Source of the DNA: Microbulbifer hainanensis
GTDB lineage: Bacteria; Pseudomonadota; Gammaproteobacteria; Pseudomonadales; Cellvibrionaceae
Direction of reading: 5' to 3'
Assembly: GCF_014904735.1 (NCBI RefSeq)
Contig: NZ_JACZCR010000031.1
Coordinates: 186,001 to 250,000, forward strand
Length of the DNA: 64,000 nucleotides
Under the pieces are notes generated by a model that saw only the letters and a program-made list of their open reading frames with translations, was not told the origin of the DNA and searched no databases. The translations under genes and the position numbers were made by a program. Below, in pieces: positions 25,247 through 33,957 of the stretch (position 1 is the stretch's first letter; every line of letters starts with the position of its first letter).

Positions 25247-26917
25247 TCAGGTGGGCTCAGCGTCCAGATCAGTCTTCAGCGGTATCCGGTGTCCATCGGA
25301 AATCAGTGCGGCAATTTTTTCCTGCAGCTGTTCGTAGGTAAAGGGTTTCTGAATGCAGTCGAGAATACCGTCGGCCAGAATTTCCTGGACCTTGATATCT
25401 ACGCTGTAACCGGTGGAGAGAATAGCCTTGATCTCCGGGTTGATCCGCTTGAGGAAGGCGAACAGTTGCTGGCCGTCCATACGCGGCATGATCATGTCCA
25501 GTAGCACCAGGTCCACACTTTCATAATTGTCCCGGTAATAATTGATGGCATCTTCTGCGCCGGCAAATGTCACGACTTCGTGGCCGCGCATTTCAAACAG
25601 GGTTTTGGAGTAATTCCGCACCATCGCCTCATCGTCGACGACCATGATGCGCACTTTGTGTTCCTGTGATGCTGGCTTCTGCTGCCGGTGCACTTGCTTG
25701 GCTGCGTCGCGGATTATCGGCAGGTAGAGATCAAAACTACTTCCTTCCCCTTCACTGCTCTGGCAGATAATGGCGCCCTTATGCAGATGCATGGTGCCGT
25801 AAACCGCTGCGAGCCCGAGCCCCGCGCCGCGCCCGCTTTCCTTGGTAGTGAAAAATGGCTCGAAAATTCTGCGCCGGATTTCTGCTGGCATGCCAGTACC
25901 GCTATCGCTGACATTGATCAGCAGGTACTGGCCTGGTCCTATTTCGAAGTCGGCGATAGTGGTGGGGTCGTCCAGTGTGAGATCGTGAGTGACGAAACGC
26001 AGTGCGCCGCCGCGGGGCATTGCATCTTTTGCGTTGATACCCAGGTTGAGCAGCGCGCTTTTCAATTGGGCGGAATCGCCGAGGACATGGGGGCGGTTGG
26101 CTTGCAGTTTCTGTTCGATATCAATTCGTCGGTCTATAGTGCGCTCGAGCATGGCGCACACGTCGCGAATGATTTCGTGCGTGTTGCATTCTGTGAGCTG
26201 GTATTTTCCCTTGCGGGCGAATGTCAGCAATTGTTTGGTTAGTTCGGCCGCATGTTGTGCCGTCGTGAGAATATGGGAGATGTACTCGGCAACTCGCTGA
26301 TCGCAGGTGATTTGCTGGATGACTTCGGCATACCCGGTAATGCCGTGAATCATATTGTTGAAATCATGGGCGATCCCGCCGGCGAGTTCGCCGATGGCCT
26401 GCATTTTTTGTGCTTGCCGGAGCTCTTCTTCGAGCAGTCTCTGCCTGGTGATATCGGTGCCGATGCTGAGTACGCCGACCGGTGCGCCCCGGTCATCGGT
26501 TAACAGCTTGTTCGTCCAGGCTATCCAGACACGCTTGCCGTCCTTGGTGATATTTTCATTGATGTTGTAGCGGTGTTCGTCGGGAAAGTTACAGATATCA
26601 TCCATCAGTGGACGCAGATCCCGGCCGGTGCTTTCGTTGGTAGGAACTATGGTGCCGACTACATGGCGCCCGATAATTTCGGCTTCACTGTAGCCAAAGA
26701 AACGCTGCGCGTATTCGTTGAAAAAAGTAATAATCCCGTCGCGGTTCCAGCGCAGGATAATGGAATTGGCGTGTTCCACCAGCTCGCGGTAGCGTTCTTC
26801 GCTTTTTTGCAGCGCCTCGTAAATATGGCGGGAGTCTTGTTGAGAGGCAATTGGCTGATTGGAGGGGAGGGAAGGTGCATCCGTGGGGCGGTCGGTATCT
26901 TTTGTGCGGTTTGCCAT
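25247..26917 (-). CDS. PAS-containing hybrid histidine kinase
   Basis: A 556-residue cytoplasmic hybrid sensor kinase. Domains: a PAS domain (about 38-160), a dimerisation domain with phospho-acceptor H184 (GGIAHDFNN), an ATPase domain with N-box [10 protein letters not shown] (291-300), G1 DSGTGMP and G2 GAGLGLA, then a receiver domain from about 421 with D474 ([11 protein letters not shown]) as phosphorylation site and K524 (IQKPF). No membrane segment is visible, so it senses an internal cue through PAS. No partner response regulator is adjacent, so output may go through an HPt protein elsewhere. Confidence 0.92.
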   Translation of the reverse strand: MANRTKDTDRPTDAPSLPSNQPIASQQDSRHIYEALQKSEERYRELVEHANSIILRWNRDGIITFFNEYAQRFFGYSEAEIIGRHVVGTIVPTNESTGRDLRPLMDDICNFPDEHRYNINENITKDGKRVWIAWTNKLLTDDRGAPVGVLSIGTDITRQRLLEEELRQAQKMQAIGELAGGIAHDFNNMIHGITGYAEVIQQITCDQRVAEYISHILTTAQHAAELTKQLLTFARKGKYQLTECNTHEIIRDVCAMLERTIDRRIDIEQKLQANRPHVLGDSAQLKSALLNLGINAKDAMPRGGALRFVTHDLTLDDPTTIADFEIGPGQYLLINVSDSGTGMPAEIRRRIFEPFFTTKESGRGAGLGLAAVYGTMHLHKGAIICQSSEGEGSSFDLYLPIIRDAAKQVHRQQKPASQEHKVRIMVVDDEAMVRNYSKTLFEMRGHEVVTFAGAEDAINYYRDNYESVDLVLLDMIMPRMDGQQLFAFLKRINPEIKAILSTGYSVDIKVQEILADGILDCIQKPFTYEQLQEKIAALISDGHRIPLKTDLDAEPT

Positions 26918-27040
26918 CTATCCATCCTGGACGACCTCTACGCGAAGACCAAAGATTGCACCATGGCGACTGTTAAAAGTCTACCGGCCGAACAGTGCTT
27001 TTGCGATCTAGTGCACACTGTGCGCGAAATCCTTATTCGT

Positions 27041-27046
27041 TATAAT
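27041..27046 (+). promoter_or_regulatory. Candidate -10 box for XRE gene
   Basis: TATAAT lies 23 nt upstream of the XRE-regulator ATG, in an AT-rich patch. The corresponding -35 region is poor, so it may need an activator. Confidence 0.3.
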
Positions 27047-27069
27047 TTTATTTTTTTCGGATTCGTACC

Positions 27070-27390
27070 ATGTCTGACAGTGAAACCGAACTGCTCGTCG
27101 AGCGTATGCAGAGTCTCGGGGAATCTTTCCGCCGTCTCCGTCTCGCCGAAAACGTCTCGCAGGAAACTCTGGCTGCTAGGGCAGATGTGGGGCTCAGTAC
27201 CCTGAAAAGGCTGGAGCGTGGAGAGGGCTGTAATCTCTCCGCACTGGTGCAGCTTCTGGAATCGCTGGCATATGCCGATCAGTTCGAGTCATTTTTTGCA
27301 CAACTTGCCGAGAACGCGAGCAAGCGAGATAGCTCGTTGCCGGAATCACGCCGCCGCGCCTCTTCGCCGAGACCGCGAGAATCCCGCTGA
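27070..27390 (+). CDS. Small XRE-family HTH regulator
   Basis: A 106-residue protein with one helix-turn-helix of the XRE/Cro type (about residues 15-72: FRRLRLAENVSQETLAARAD and VGLSTLKRLERGEGC). The Arg/Ser-rich tail is probably disordered. It resembles HipB-like or restriction-associated controllers, but no toxin, kinase or restriction gene is next to it. It is divergent from the histidine kinase and 84 bp before the amidohydrolase pair. Confidence 0.8.
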   Translation: MSDSETELLVERMQSLGESFRRLRLAENVSQETLAARADVGLSTLKRLERGEGCNLSALVQLLESLAYADQFESFFAQLAENASKRDSSLPESRRRASSPRPRESR

Positions 27391-27474
27391 AGGCCAAATT
27401 TGTATTTTGGACATGGTCTTCGGTGTGCTTCCTGATAGGATATGCCGACAACCCTAATAACGATGGAATTTTTT

Positions 27475-28875
27475 ATGCTGCTGCATGCTCGCTGTTTCGC
27501 GGCTGCCTTCGGCGCCGCAGTCCTATTGGCGGGGTGTGGGGGAGATGACAATGGCGGTAAGGGGAAAACCCCCGATTTCGCCCATCAGGATGCTTTTCCT
27601 TCCACGTATACCGTCCCCGAGTCCAAACCGGTACTGATCCGCGGGGCGACGCTCCTTACGGGAACCGGTGAAGAACTGGACAATACAGATCTACTGCTGT
27701 CTGACGGCAAAATTAAGCGGATCGGGGAAAACCTCAAAGCCCCTAAAGACGCCGTGGAAGTCGATGGCAAAGGCAAATGGGTAACGCCGGGCATCATCGA
27801 TGTGCACTCGCACCTCGGCGATTATCCGGCACCGGCCATCGAGTCTTCCCAGGACGGCAACGAAATGACATCGCCGAATACGGCCGAGGTCTGGGCGGAG
27901 CATTCCGTATGGACACAGGACCCGCAATTCCCCCTCGCCCTTGCCGGCGGTGTGACCACGATGCAGATACTGCCCGGCTCCGCCAACCTTTTCGGTGGCC
28001 GCAGCGTAACCGTGAAAAATGTCCTTGGCCGGCGCGTACAGGATATGAAATTTCCCGGCGCGCCTTACGGTTTGAAGATGGCCTGCGGGGAAAACCCCAA
28101 GCGCGTTTACGGTGGCAAGGGTGTAGCCCCCTCGACCCGCATGGGCAATGTGGCCGGTTATCGCGAGGCCTGGATCAAGGCTGCGGAATATAAGAAGAAG
28201 TGGGAAGACTACGCGAAGAAGGGCGGTGACAAGCCCGAGCGGGATCTGCAGCTCGAAACGCTCGCCGGTGTGCTCTCCGGCCAGATCCTGGTGCAAAACC
28301 ACTGTTACCGCGGTGAAGAGATGGCGGTAATGATGGATATAGCCAAGGAGTTCGGCTTTCATATCGCCGCATTCCACCATGCGGTGGAAGCCTACAAAGT
28401 GGCGGACTTGCTGGCTGAGAACAATGTCTGTGCGGCCATGTGGGCGGACTGGTGGGGCTTCAAGCATGAAGCCTTTGACATGACTGAAGCCAATATTGCG
28501 ATTGTGGATCACGCCAAGGCCTGTGCAATGATCCATTCGGATTCGGCTATTGGGATCCAGCATCTCAACCAGGAAGTCGCCAAGGCGATGACTGCCGGGC
28601 GGAGGGCTGGCTTCGATATCCAGCCTAAGGATGCGGTCGTGTGGATGACAATGAACCCGGCCAAGGCCCTGGGCATTGCCGAGCAAACCGGCAGCCTGGA
28701 AAAGGGAAAAATGGCCGACGTTGTGGTCTGGTCACGCAATCCCTTCAGCGTTTATGCCCACGCAGAGAAGGTCTACATCGATGGTGAATTGATGTACGAC
28801 CGCAATAACAAGAAGCGCCAGCCACGCAGCGATTTCGAGCTGGGCATTCTGGATCCGGAGGGAGTGCGGCCGTGA
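27475..28875 (+). CDS. Amidohydrolase-family lipoprotein
   Basis: A metal-dependent amidohydrolase (imidazolonepropionase/dihydroorotase-like superfamily) of about 466 residues with a lipoprotein signal (LLAGC followed by GGDD). The metal motif HxH is present in DVHSHLGDYP, later histidines occur in NHCYRGEEM and FHHAVEA, and the catalytic Asp is probably in IHSDSAIG. It likely hydrolyses a cyclic amide or peptide-like substrate in the periplasm. In-frame starts at 27442 and 27463 are possible; 27475 is preferred because the n-region and lipobox spacing fit best. It overlaps the next amidohydrolase by 4 nt. Confidence 0.82.
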   Translation: MLLHARCFAAAFGAAVLLAGCGGDDNGGKGKTPDFAHQDAFPSTYTVPESKPVLIRGATLLTGTGEELDNTDLLLSDGKIKRIGENLKAPKDAVEVDGKGKWVTPGIIDVHSHLGDYPAPAIESSQDGNEMTSPNTAEVWAEHSVWTQDPQFPLALAGGVTTMQILPGSANLFGGRSVTVKNVLGRRVQDMKFPGAPYGLKMACGENPKRVYGGKGVAPSTRMGNVAGYREAWIKAAEYKKKWEDYAKKGGDKPERDLQLETLAGVLSGQILVQNHCYRGEEMAVMMDIAKEFGFHIAAFHHAVEAYKVADLLAENNVCAAMWADWWGFKHEAFDMTEANIAIVDHAKACAMIHSDSAIGIQHLNQEVAKAMTAGRRAGFDIQPKDAVVWMTMNPAKALGIAEQTGSLEKGKMADVVVWSRNPFSVYAHAEKVYIDGELMYDRNNKKRQPRSDFELGILDPEGVRP

Positions 28876-30185
28876 ACAGTACATTGAATAGAATCGTGTT
28901 GAACTGCGCGTTGCTGCTGGGACTGGTGTCTGCGCCGGTGCATGCGGAGACGCTGCTGATCAAAGGTGGCGAGGTCTATACCCTGGCGGATGCCGGTAAA
29001 TTGGGTCGCGCCGATGTCCTGGTACGCAATGGACGTGTGGAAGCCGTCGGGCCCTCGCTGAGTGTCCAGGCGGATCGGGTGATCGATGCCGTCGGTAAAA
29101 TCGTCACGCCCGGTGTTATCGCGCCGCTGAGTGAGCTCGGACTGACAGAGATTGGTGCAGCCAGCGCCACCAACGATTACGCGGTCACCGGGGACAGCAT
29201 CGGCAGCGCCTTTGACCCCCTACCGGCCTACAACCCCAAGTCCACGTTGATTCCCTTTAACCGCGCCGGTGGCGTGACTCGCGCACTGGTATTTCCGGCC
29301 ATCAGCCTGTGGGGCGACAATGTCGGCACGCCACAGCGGGTATTTGCCGGACGGAGTTTTGCCATTGAACTGAACGGTGACTTCGACAGTGTGGTAGCAA
29401 CGGATCTCGCGCAGAAAGCCTATTTCGGCGAGGCGGGCGGGCAGCTGGCCGGCGGCAGCCGCGCCAGTGCCTTCGCCAAGGTAAAAAATGCGCTATCCGA
29501 GGCGCGGGAATACCGCGACCACCGCGACGCGATTCGTCGTGGCGAGTGGCGGGAACTGAACCACTCCCTGGCGGATCTGGAGGCTCTGCAGCCCCTGATT
29601 GAAGGCAAGCGGCCATTGATGCTGACTGCCAACCGCGCCAGTGACATCCTCGAAGCTATCCAGCTTGCGAAGGACTTTAACTTGTCGCTGGTGCTGCAGG
29701 GGGGCGCGGAAGGCTGGATGGTAGCGCAACAATTGGCCGACGCCAATGTGCCGGTGATCGTCGACGCACTCAACAACCTGCCCATCGCCTTCGAGAGCCT
29801 CGGTGCGCGCCTGGACAATGCGGCGTTGATGACCAAGGCCGGTGTCACCATCGCGATCAGTGGTCCCGACTACGCCTCGACACACAACGTTTATCTGGCG
29901 CGCCAGTCGGCGGGAAATGCCGTGGCTAATGGGTTGGATTACGAAGCGGGGCTGAAAGCCATCAGTACCAATGTTGCGAAAATTTTTGGTATTGAGGGCG
30001 GGGTGATCGAGCCGGGTGCGGTGGCGGATATCGTCGTGTGGAATGGCGATCCGCTGGAGGTTACCAGTTATCCGGAGCAGGTGCTGATCGCCGGTGAGCC
30101 CCAGTCGCTGGTGACGCGCTCGACGCGGCTGCGGGACCGCTATCTGAACCCGCAACCCGGTCACGAAGCGGCCTACAAATACTAA
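28872..30185 (+). CDS. Amidohydrolase-family protein lacking usual metal ligands
   Basis: A 437-residue exported paralogue of the preceding gene (signal peptide cleaved near VHA-ET), sharing the composite N- and C-terminal beta domain (IKGGEVYTLADAG; GAVADIVVWNGDPLEVTSYP). At the place of the HxH metal motif it reads GVIAPLSELG, and the strand usually carrying a His reads LMLTANRASD. It therefore seems to lack the metal ligands and may be a non-catalytic partner of the first protein. Start GTG 28872 overlaps the upstream stop (GTGA), consistent with stoichiometric synthesis. Confidence 0.8.
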   Translation: MNSTLNRIVLNCALLLGLVSAPVHAETLLIKGGEVYTLADAGKLGRADVLVRNGRVEAVGPSLSVQADRVIDAVGKIVTPGVIAPLSELGLTEIGAASATNDYAVTGDSIGSAFDPLPAYNPKSTLIPFNRAGGVTRALVFPAISLWGDNVGTPQRVFAGRSFAIELNGDFDSVVATDLAQKAYFGEAGGQLAGGSRASAFAKVKNALSEAREYRDHRDAIRRGEWRELNHSLADLEALQPLIEGKRPLMLTANRASDILEAIQLAKDFNLSLVLQGGAEGWMVAQQLADANVPVIVDALNNLPIAFESLGARLDNAALMTKAGVTIAISGPDYASTHNVYLARQSAGNAVANGLDYEAGLKAISTNVAKIFGIEGGVIEPGAVADIVVWNGDPLEVTSYPEQVLIAGEPQSLVTRSTRLRDRYLNPQPGHEAAYKY

Positions 30186-30210
30186 TTGATACTGATCGAA
30201 ACGAATCAAT

Positions 30211-30234
30211 GCGGGGCTGCAGCCCCGCTTTTTT
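30211..30234 (+). terminator. Intrinsic terminator after the amidohydrolase pair
   Basis: GCGGGGCTGCAGCCCCGC is a perfect self-complementary stem followed by TTTTTT, 25 nt after the stop codon of the second amidohydrolase. Confidence 0.9.
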
Positions 30235-30251
30235 GATGCAGGAGAAAACCG

Positions 30252-30638
30252 ATGGCTCATATCACCGGGCTCTATGCGGGCCTGTGCGCACTGTTGATCA
30301 TTGCGCTGGCATTCCGGGTTGTGCAGTTCCGCCGTTCGGAAAAGGTCGGACTCGGCAGCGCCGGTAAGCATCACGCAGAAGTTCTGATCCGCAGTCATGC
30401 CAATGCCGTCGAATATGTTCCGCTGGCGATGTTGCTGTTGTTGATGGCGGAACTCAATGGCCTCGCTGCGCCGTGGCTGCACTTGTTCGGTGGGGTATTT
30501 GTGTTGGCCCGGCTGATACACGCTGTGGGGCTGACTGCGGGCAGGGGCGGCTACCACCCGGGCCGTTTTTTCGGCACCGCCTTGAGCTGGCTGGTGATTG
30601 TCGGCCTGGCCGCAATCAATATCGGCATGGCTTTCTGA
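30252..30638 (+). CDS. MAPEG-family membrane protein
   Basis: A 128-residue membrane protein with about four hydrophobic segments, matching the MAPEG family (membrane-associated proteins in eicosanoid and glutathione metabolism; bacterial YecN-like). Typical parts are FRVVQFRRSEKVGLGS, NAVEYVPLAMLLLLMAELNG and ARLIHAVGL near the third helix, then GRFFGTALSW. Bacterial members may conjugate glutathione to hydrophobic compounds, but activity is rarely shown. AGGAG lies upstream of the ATG. It is separated from the upstream genes by a strong terminator. Confidence 0.87.
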   Translation: MAHITGLYAGLCALLIIALAFRVVQFRRSEKVGLGSAGKHHAEVLIRSHANAVEYVPLAMLLLLMAELNGLAAPWLHLFGGVFVLARLIHAVGLTAGRGGYHPGRFFGTALSWLVIVGLAAINIGMAF

Positions 30639-30689
30639 ATCGGGGGCTGTTGTTTGACCAGCGAAGGCCTATTGTTATTCGGCCTTAAC

Positions 30690-30714
30690 AAAAAAGCCCG
30701 GCGCAAAGCCGGGC
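30690..30714 (-). terminator. Intrinsic terminator of yebG
   Basis: Read on the minus strand, GCCCGGC-TTTGC-GCCGGGC is a 7-bp GC-rich stem followed by six T. It lies about 100 nt after the yebG stop. Confidence 0.85.
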
Positions 30715-30816
30715 GGGTGTCCGCCAATCGGGGCGGTAGAGCAGATGCAGCAGGGCGGGGCACCGTGAGCCCGGAAAGCCGTTGCGTGCATCTGCCAGGG
30801 ATGGAACTGTCTACGG

Positions 30817-31128
30817 TTACTGATTGGCAACCAGCGGGGTAACCCGATCGTCATCTGCGGTGCTGTCTTCTTCCTGCGCTGCCGGTGCTTCTTCCTGAAG
30901 CAGAACTTCCGGCTTGCCTTTACAGGCCTTGGCCAGGTCGTCGCGGCGCTTGGCCAGTAACAGGCCAATTTCCTCGCCAGCTTCCTCGGAAATACCGTTG
31001 ATATTACGCTCGATCAGCGAGGTAATATTGGCGGCAAGTTCCAGCATTTTGTCGTGTTCTTCTGCGTCTTTCTTGTTGTCGAACATTGCTCCGTCTCTAT
31101 CGCATTTCCATACAGCAACAACGGCCAT
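30817..31128 (-). CDS. yebG: YebG-family SOS protein
   Basis: A 103-residue acidic-tailed protein of the YebG family (DNA-damage-inducible, LexA-controlled). It shares the family pattern MAVVAVWKCDRDG, the MF-x-KKDAEEHDKMLELA segment matching the E. coli KKEADAYDKMLDLA region, and LLAKRRDDLAKA. The biochemical role of YebG is unknown. A LexA box lies 58 nt upstream of the start, which supports the assignment independently. Confidence 0.88.
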   Translation of the reverse strand: MAVVAVWKCDRDGAMFDNKKDAEEHDKMLELAANITSLIERNINGISEEAGEEIGLLLAKRRDDLAKACKGKPEVLLQEEAPAAQEEDSTADDDRVTPLVANQ

Positions 31129-31186
31129 TGTGCGCCTCCGGTTATTTTGTGATTTTCAGTGATTTGCGTGTATGAATGCACAGTAA

Positions 31187-31202
31187 CTGTATAAATGTTC
31201 AG
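31187..31202 (-). promoter_or_regulatory. LexA (SOS) box for yebG
   Basis: CTGTATAAATGTTCAG fits the LexA consensus CTG-N10-CAG with TAT at the expected place. It lies just upstream of yebG on the minus strand, where an SOS operator is expected. Confidence 0.88.
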
Positions 31203-31383
31203 TGTCAAACAAAAGTGGCGTGCGGGGATGGGGGCGGGGATATTGGGGCAAGCTGCGACAAGCGGAGCCCGCGCTGCGTTGGCTGGTCCGCAGGCGGAGG
31301 GCAACTACTGCGATAATGGCGTGGAGGTTAACTGTCTTCCTCCCCCCCAGGGGCAGTTAGCTCCAACCCCGCAGTATGACATT

Positions 31384-31409
31384 AAGGCCCGCATTGCGGG
31401 CCTTTTTTT
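31384..31409 (+). terminator. Intrinsic terminator on the plus strand without an obvious gene
   Basis: AAGGCCCGC-ATT-GCGGGCCTT has a 9-bp stem running into seven T on the plus strand. No convincing plus-strand gene lies before it, and on the minus strand it follows the lysE-like stop with a weaker T-run. It may end a small RNA (31203-31409), or act in both directions. Confidence 0.8.
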
Positions 31410-31437
31410 ATGGGGCGGACGCGAAATGTGGAGGAAA

Positions 31438-32055
31438 CTACAGCGCCAGCAACAGGCGAGCAGCAAGTCCGAGTAACAGCACCCCGAATACCTGCTGCAG
31501 GCGGTGACCGGCCACCGGGCTAATGACACGGCGATTGCGCCCCGCATAGACTGCCAGCGTGACCACGCAATACCAGAACGCATCGACGCCCGCGGCCAGA
31601 GCGGCCATACCCAGTTTGGTGGAGAGGACCTGTTGCTCGGCAACAAACTGGCTGAACAGCGCGGTAAAGAAGATCGCGACCTTGGGGTTGAAAAAGGCGA
31701 TACCAAAACCCTGCAGTGCGGCGCGGCCAACGGTCTGCTGCGGAGCCTCAACGCGGCTCGCCTGGGGATCAGGCGCCGGAGCCCGCAGCGCTTTCCACCC
31801 TAAATAGATCAGCATGGCGGCACCGGCCCACTGCAGGATGGCAAAGAGCGTGGGCGAGTGAGTGATCAGGATCGCCAGGCCGAATGCGGTCAGGCCCGCG
31901 TAGACGGCGATCGCAGCACCGTGGGCGAGGGCACAGGCAATGCCCTGACGCGGGCCGGCAGAGGCGCTGCGCAATACGATCAGCAGGCTGGGGCCCGGTG
32001 ACATTGCCCCCAGTGCGCAAATTCCGGCCAGTGAAAACCAGGCGAGCAAATCCAT
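31438..32055 (-). CDS. LysE/RhtB-family amino-acid exporter
   Basis: A 205-residue inner-membrane protein with about six hydrophobic segments, matching the LysE/RhtB family: the N-terminal GAMSPGPSLLIVLRSA motif and FFNPKVAIFFTALFSQF are typical. It probably exports an amino acid or homoserine lactone-like compound; the substrate cannot be told. Its start overlaps the stop of the upstream DUF924 gene by 1 nt, so both are in one operon. Confidence 0.9.
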   Translation of the reverse strand: MDLLAWFSLAGICALGAMSPGPSLLIVLRSASAGPRQGIACALAHGAAIAVYAGLTAFGLAILITHSPTLFAILQWAGAAMLIYLGWKALRAPAPDPQASRVEAPQQTVGRAALQGFGIAFFNPKVAIFFTALFSQFVAEQQVLSTKLGMAALAAGVDAFWYCVVTLAVYAGRNRRVISPVAGHRLQQVFGVLLLGLAARLLLAL

Positions 32056-32657
32056 TAGAAACCACCTCCCTGATCCAGCCAGTGCTGCTCGGCTGGCGTC
32101 GACTCCCGGCCCAGCGCCGCATTGCGGTGCGGGTAGCGGCCAAACGCTTCAATGACCTTCTGGTGCGCTACGGCGTACTTGTAGAAGTTCTCTGCCTCGG
32201 CAGCGCCCTCGGCGCCATCGAGATGGCTGCGGCGCAGCCGGTCGAAGTAATCCAGTGAGCGAGCCTGCATTTCGGCGCTTTCTCCGTGTTCCAGGGGCAT
32301 GCCCAGAAAGGCGCGCTGGTGGAGGCCGAGGCGGGTGTCGTCGCCGCGCTCGACAACGGCCAGGGCAACTTCTGCAGCCAGCGGGTCGCCGGCGAAGGCC
32401 CGCCGGGTTCCGCGGTAGATATTGCGGGTGAACTGATCGCAGACCAGCACCAACGCCAGCTCACCGGCCAGAGTCTGGCGCCATTCCTGCAGCGCCCCGG
32501 CGAGGGCCGATTCCACCAGCGGGCCAAAGGCCTCCTCTATCTGCCGGTCAAACATTTCGTCGCCGCCAAACCAACGCTGGCGGTAGGCGGGGTCGACCGG
32601 CGCGTTGAGTGCATCGGTGCCAAACCAGAATTTGAGGACTTCGGCGGGCTTTGTCAT
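32055..32657 (-). CDS. DUF924-family protein
   Basis: A 200-residue soluble protein of the DUF924 family (COG3803). Conserved parts include VLKFWFG near the start, RQRWFGGDEMFDRQIEEAFG, LVLVCDQFTRNIYRGTRRAF and FLGMPLEHGES. The fold is alpha-helical; the function is not established. It is first gene of a two-gene minus-strand unit with the LysE-type exporter. Confidence 0.88.
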   Translation of the reverse strand: MTKPAEVLKFWFGTDALNAPVDPAYRQRWFGGDEMFDRQIEEAFGPLVESALAGALQEWRQTLAGELALVLVCDQFTRNIYRGTRRAFAGDPLAAEVALAVVERGDDTRLGLHQRAFLGMPLEHGESAEMQARSLDYFDRLRRSHLDGAEGAAEAENFYKYAVAHQKVIEAFGRYPHRNAALGRESTPAEQHWLDQGGGF

Positions 32658-32750
32658 GGGATATCCAATAAATTTCTACTTCTGGTGCATCCAGACTCCG
32701 TGCTGGCGCCGTCATAAGAGCGAACACGGAAAAATTGCCTGGAGGCGATC

Positions 32751-33047
32751 ATGTTAACCCCTAATACAGGAAGTGTGAAAAAGGTACAATTTTACGCCGT
32801 ACTGGCTCTGGCGCTCTGCAGCATGAGTGCGGGCGCGGCGGAACTGGCGATCCCCATGGACAAGGTCCAGCAGCAGCTGGCGGAAAAGGCCGAGCAGTCC
32901 TTTTCCCGCAAGCTCGAGGAATGTCGTGAGAAGGAGCGGAAAGAGGGGCACAATGCACCCCGATATCCGGTGCGGATCGCCGAGCAGGAGTCGCCTGTAA
33001 AGGGCGTTCCGGGTGTCTTTGCCGGCGCGCAGTGGACTGCGCCCTGA
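32751..33047 (+). CDS. Small exported protein of unknown function
   Basis: A 98-residue ORF with a signal peptide (FYAVLALALCSMSAGAAE, cleavage near GAA-EL; the first ten residues may be extra, with GTG 32773 not in frame as alternative). The mature part is helical and charged (VQQQLAEKAEQSFSRKLEE). No family recognised. It lies 40 bp upstream of the DUF6249 membrane gene on the same strand, and may belong to the sigma-factor operon. Confidence 0.5.
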   Translation: MLTPNTGSVKKVQFYAVLALALCSMSAGAAELAIPMDKVQQQLAEKAEQSFSRKLEECREKERKEGHNAPRYPVRIAEQESPVKGVPGVFAGAQWTAP

Positions 33048-33087
33048 GACATCCGGAAACAGACAATACTGAGTAGAGAGCAACACT

Positions 33088-33945
33088 ATGAGAGCGAGAA
33101 ATAATAATCATTCAGCCCTGCGGACCGGCGCCCGCTGGTTGCTGGCCCTGGTGGCGGTCCTGACCGTCGCCAGTGGCTGGGCCCAGGATAACGCCGCCGA
33201 AGAGGGTGCGGTTGATCGGCCCGCGACGGTACCGGTGCCCCCCGAACCGCCCAAGCCGCCGGAGCCGCCCGAGGTCTCCAAACAGGTGCGCATTACGCGC
33301 GGCGAGGACGGCACCCTGAGAATCCGTACCAGCGATGAGCACGGCAAGCGCACTGATGTCCAGGTGGATCTGGGCGAGAAATTTGGTGGCGCGCTGACCC
33401 GGCGCATCTACTCTGAGCTGGAGAGCAAGGGCATTCTCGACGAGAGGGGCCTGGTGGTAGAGCGCGCCGTTGATGACGCCCTTGAAGACGTACCGCGCAA
33501 TATCGATATCGGTATCAAGGGAGATCTGGACTTCGACCATCCCCATGGTCAGAGCTTCCACATGGGAGGTGACAGCGTGGATTTCAGCTGGATCGTGCCG
33601 GTGATCGCCATCCTGGCAGTGTTCGGCACCCCGATCCTGATCGTCTGGCTGGTAACCCGCAGCAGTTACCGCAAGAAGCAGTTGATGATGGATAACATCA
33701 ATCGCATGGTGGCCGAGGGTCGCGACATCCCGCCGGAGCTGCTGGATGCGATGGAGGGAGCGTCTCCCAGCAATATGCGCGATCGTGGCTTTACCCTGAT
33801 TGCGGTCGGTCTGGCGCTGTTTATCTGGCTGAGCCTGTCCTCCGGAGTGGAAGTGGGTAGCCTGGGCCTGATACCGCTGTTTATCGGTGTCGCCCGCTTC
33901 ATTAACTGGAAGCTGGATCACCAGCAGGGCATTCAGGCGGGTTAA
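33088..33945 (+). CDS. DUF6249-type membrane protein
   Basis: A 285-residue protein with a signal peptide (cleavage near GWAQ-DN), a Pro/Glu-rich linker (about 45-60), an extracytoplasmic region, then one central and two C-terminal hydrophobic segments (about 165-190, 230-248 and 252-268). The soluble loop between them includes MMDNINRMVAEGRDIPPELL. This pattern fits DUF6249 proteins found next to ECF sigma factors. It is 12 nt before the sigma gene and probably belongs to its envelope-signalling operon. Function unknown. Confidence 0.7.
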   Translation: MRARNNNHSALRTGARWLLALVAVLTVASGWAQDNAAEEGAVDRPATVPVPPEPPKPPEPPEVSKQVRITRGEDGTLRIRTSDEHGKRTDVQVDLGEKFGGALTRRIYSELESKGILDERGLVVERAVDDALEDVPRNIDIGIKGDLDFDHPHGQSFHMGGDSVDFSWIVPVIAILAVFGTPILIVWLVTRSSYRKKQLMMDNINRMVAEGRDIPPELLDAMEGASPSNMRDRGFTLIAVGLALFIWLSLSSGVEVGSLGLIPLFIGVARFINWKLDHQQGIQAG

Positions 33946-33957
33946 GGACAGCGGTTT

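Noticed and set aside
27070..27390. Toxin-antitoxin or restriction controller for the small XRE gene
   Set aside because: No toxin, kinase or restriction gene is adjacent; neighbours are a histidine kinase and amidohydrolases.
31195..31476. 93-codon plus-strand ORF starting at the LexA box
   Set aside because: A strong terminator sits inside it (31384-31409) and it has no ribosome site; a non-coding RNA is more plausible.
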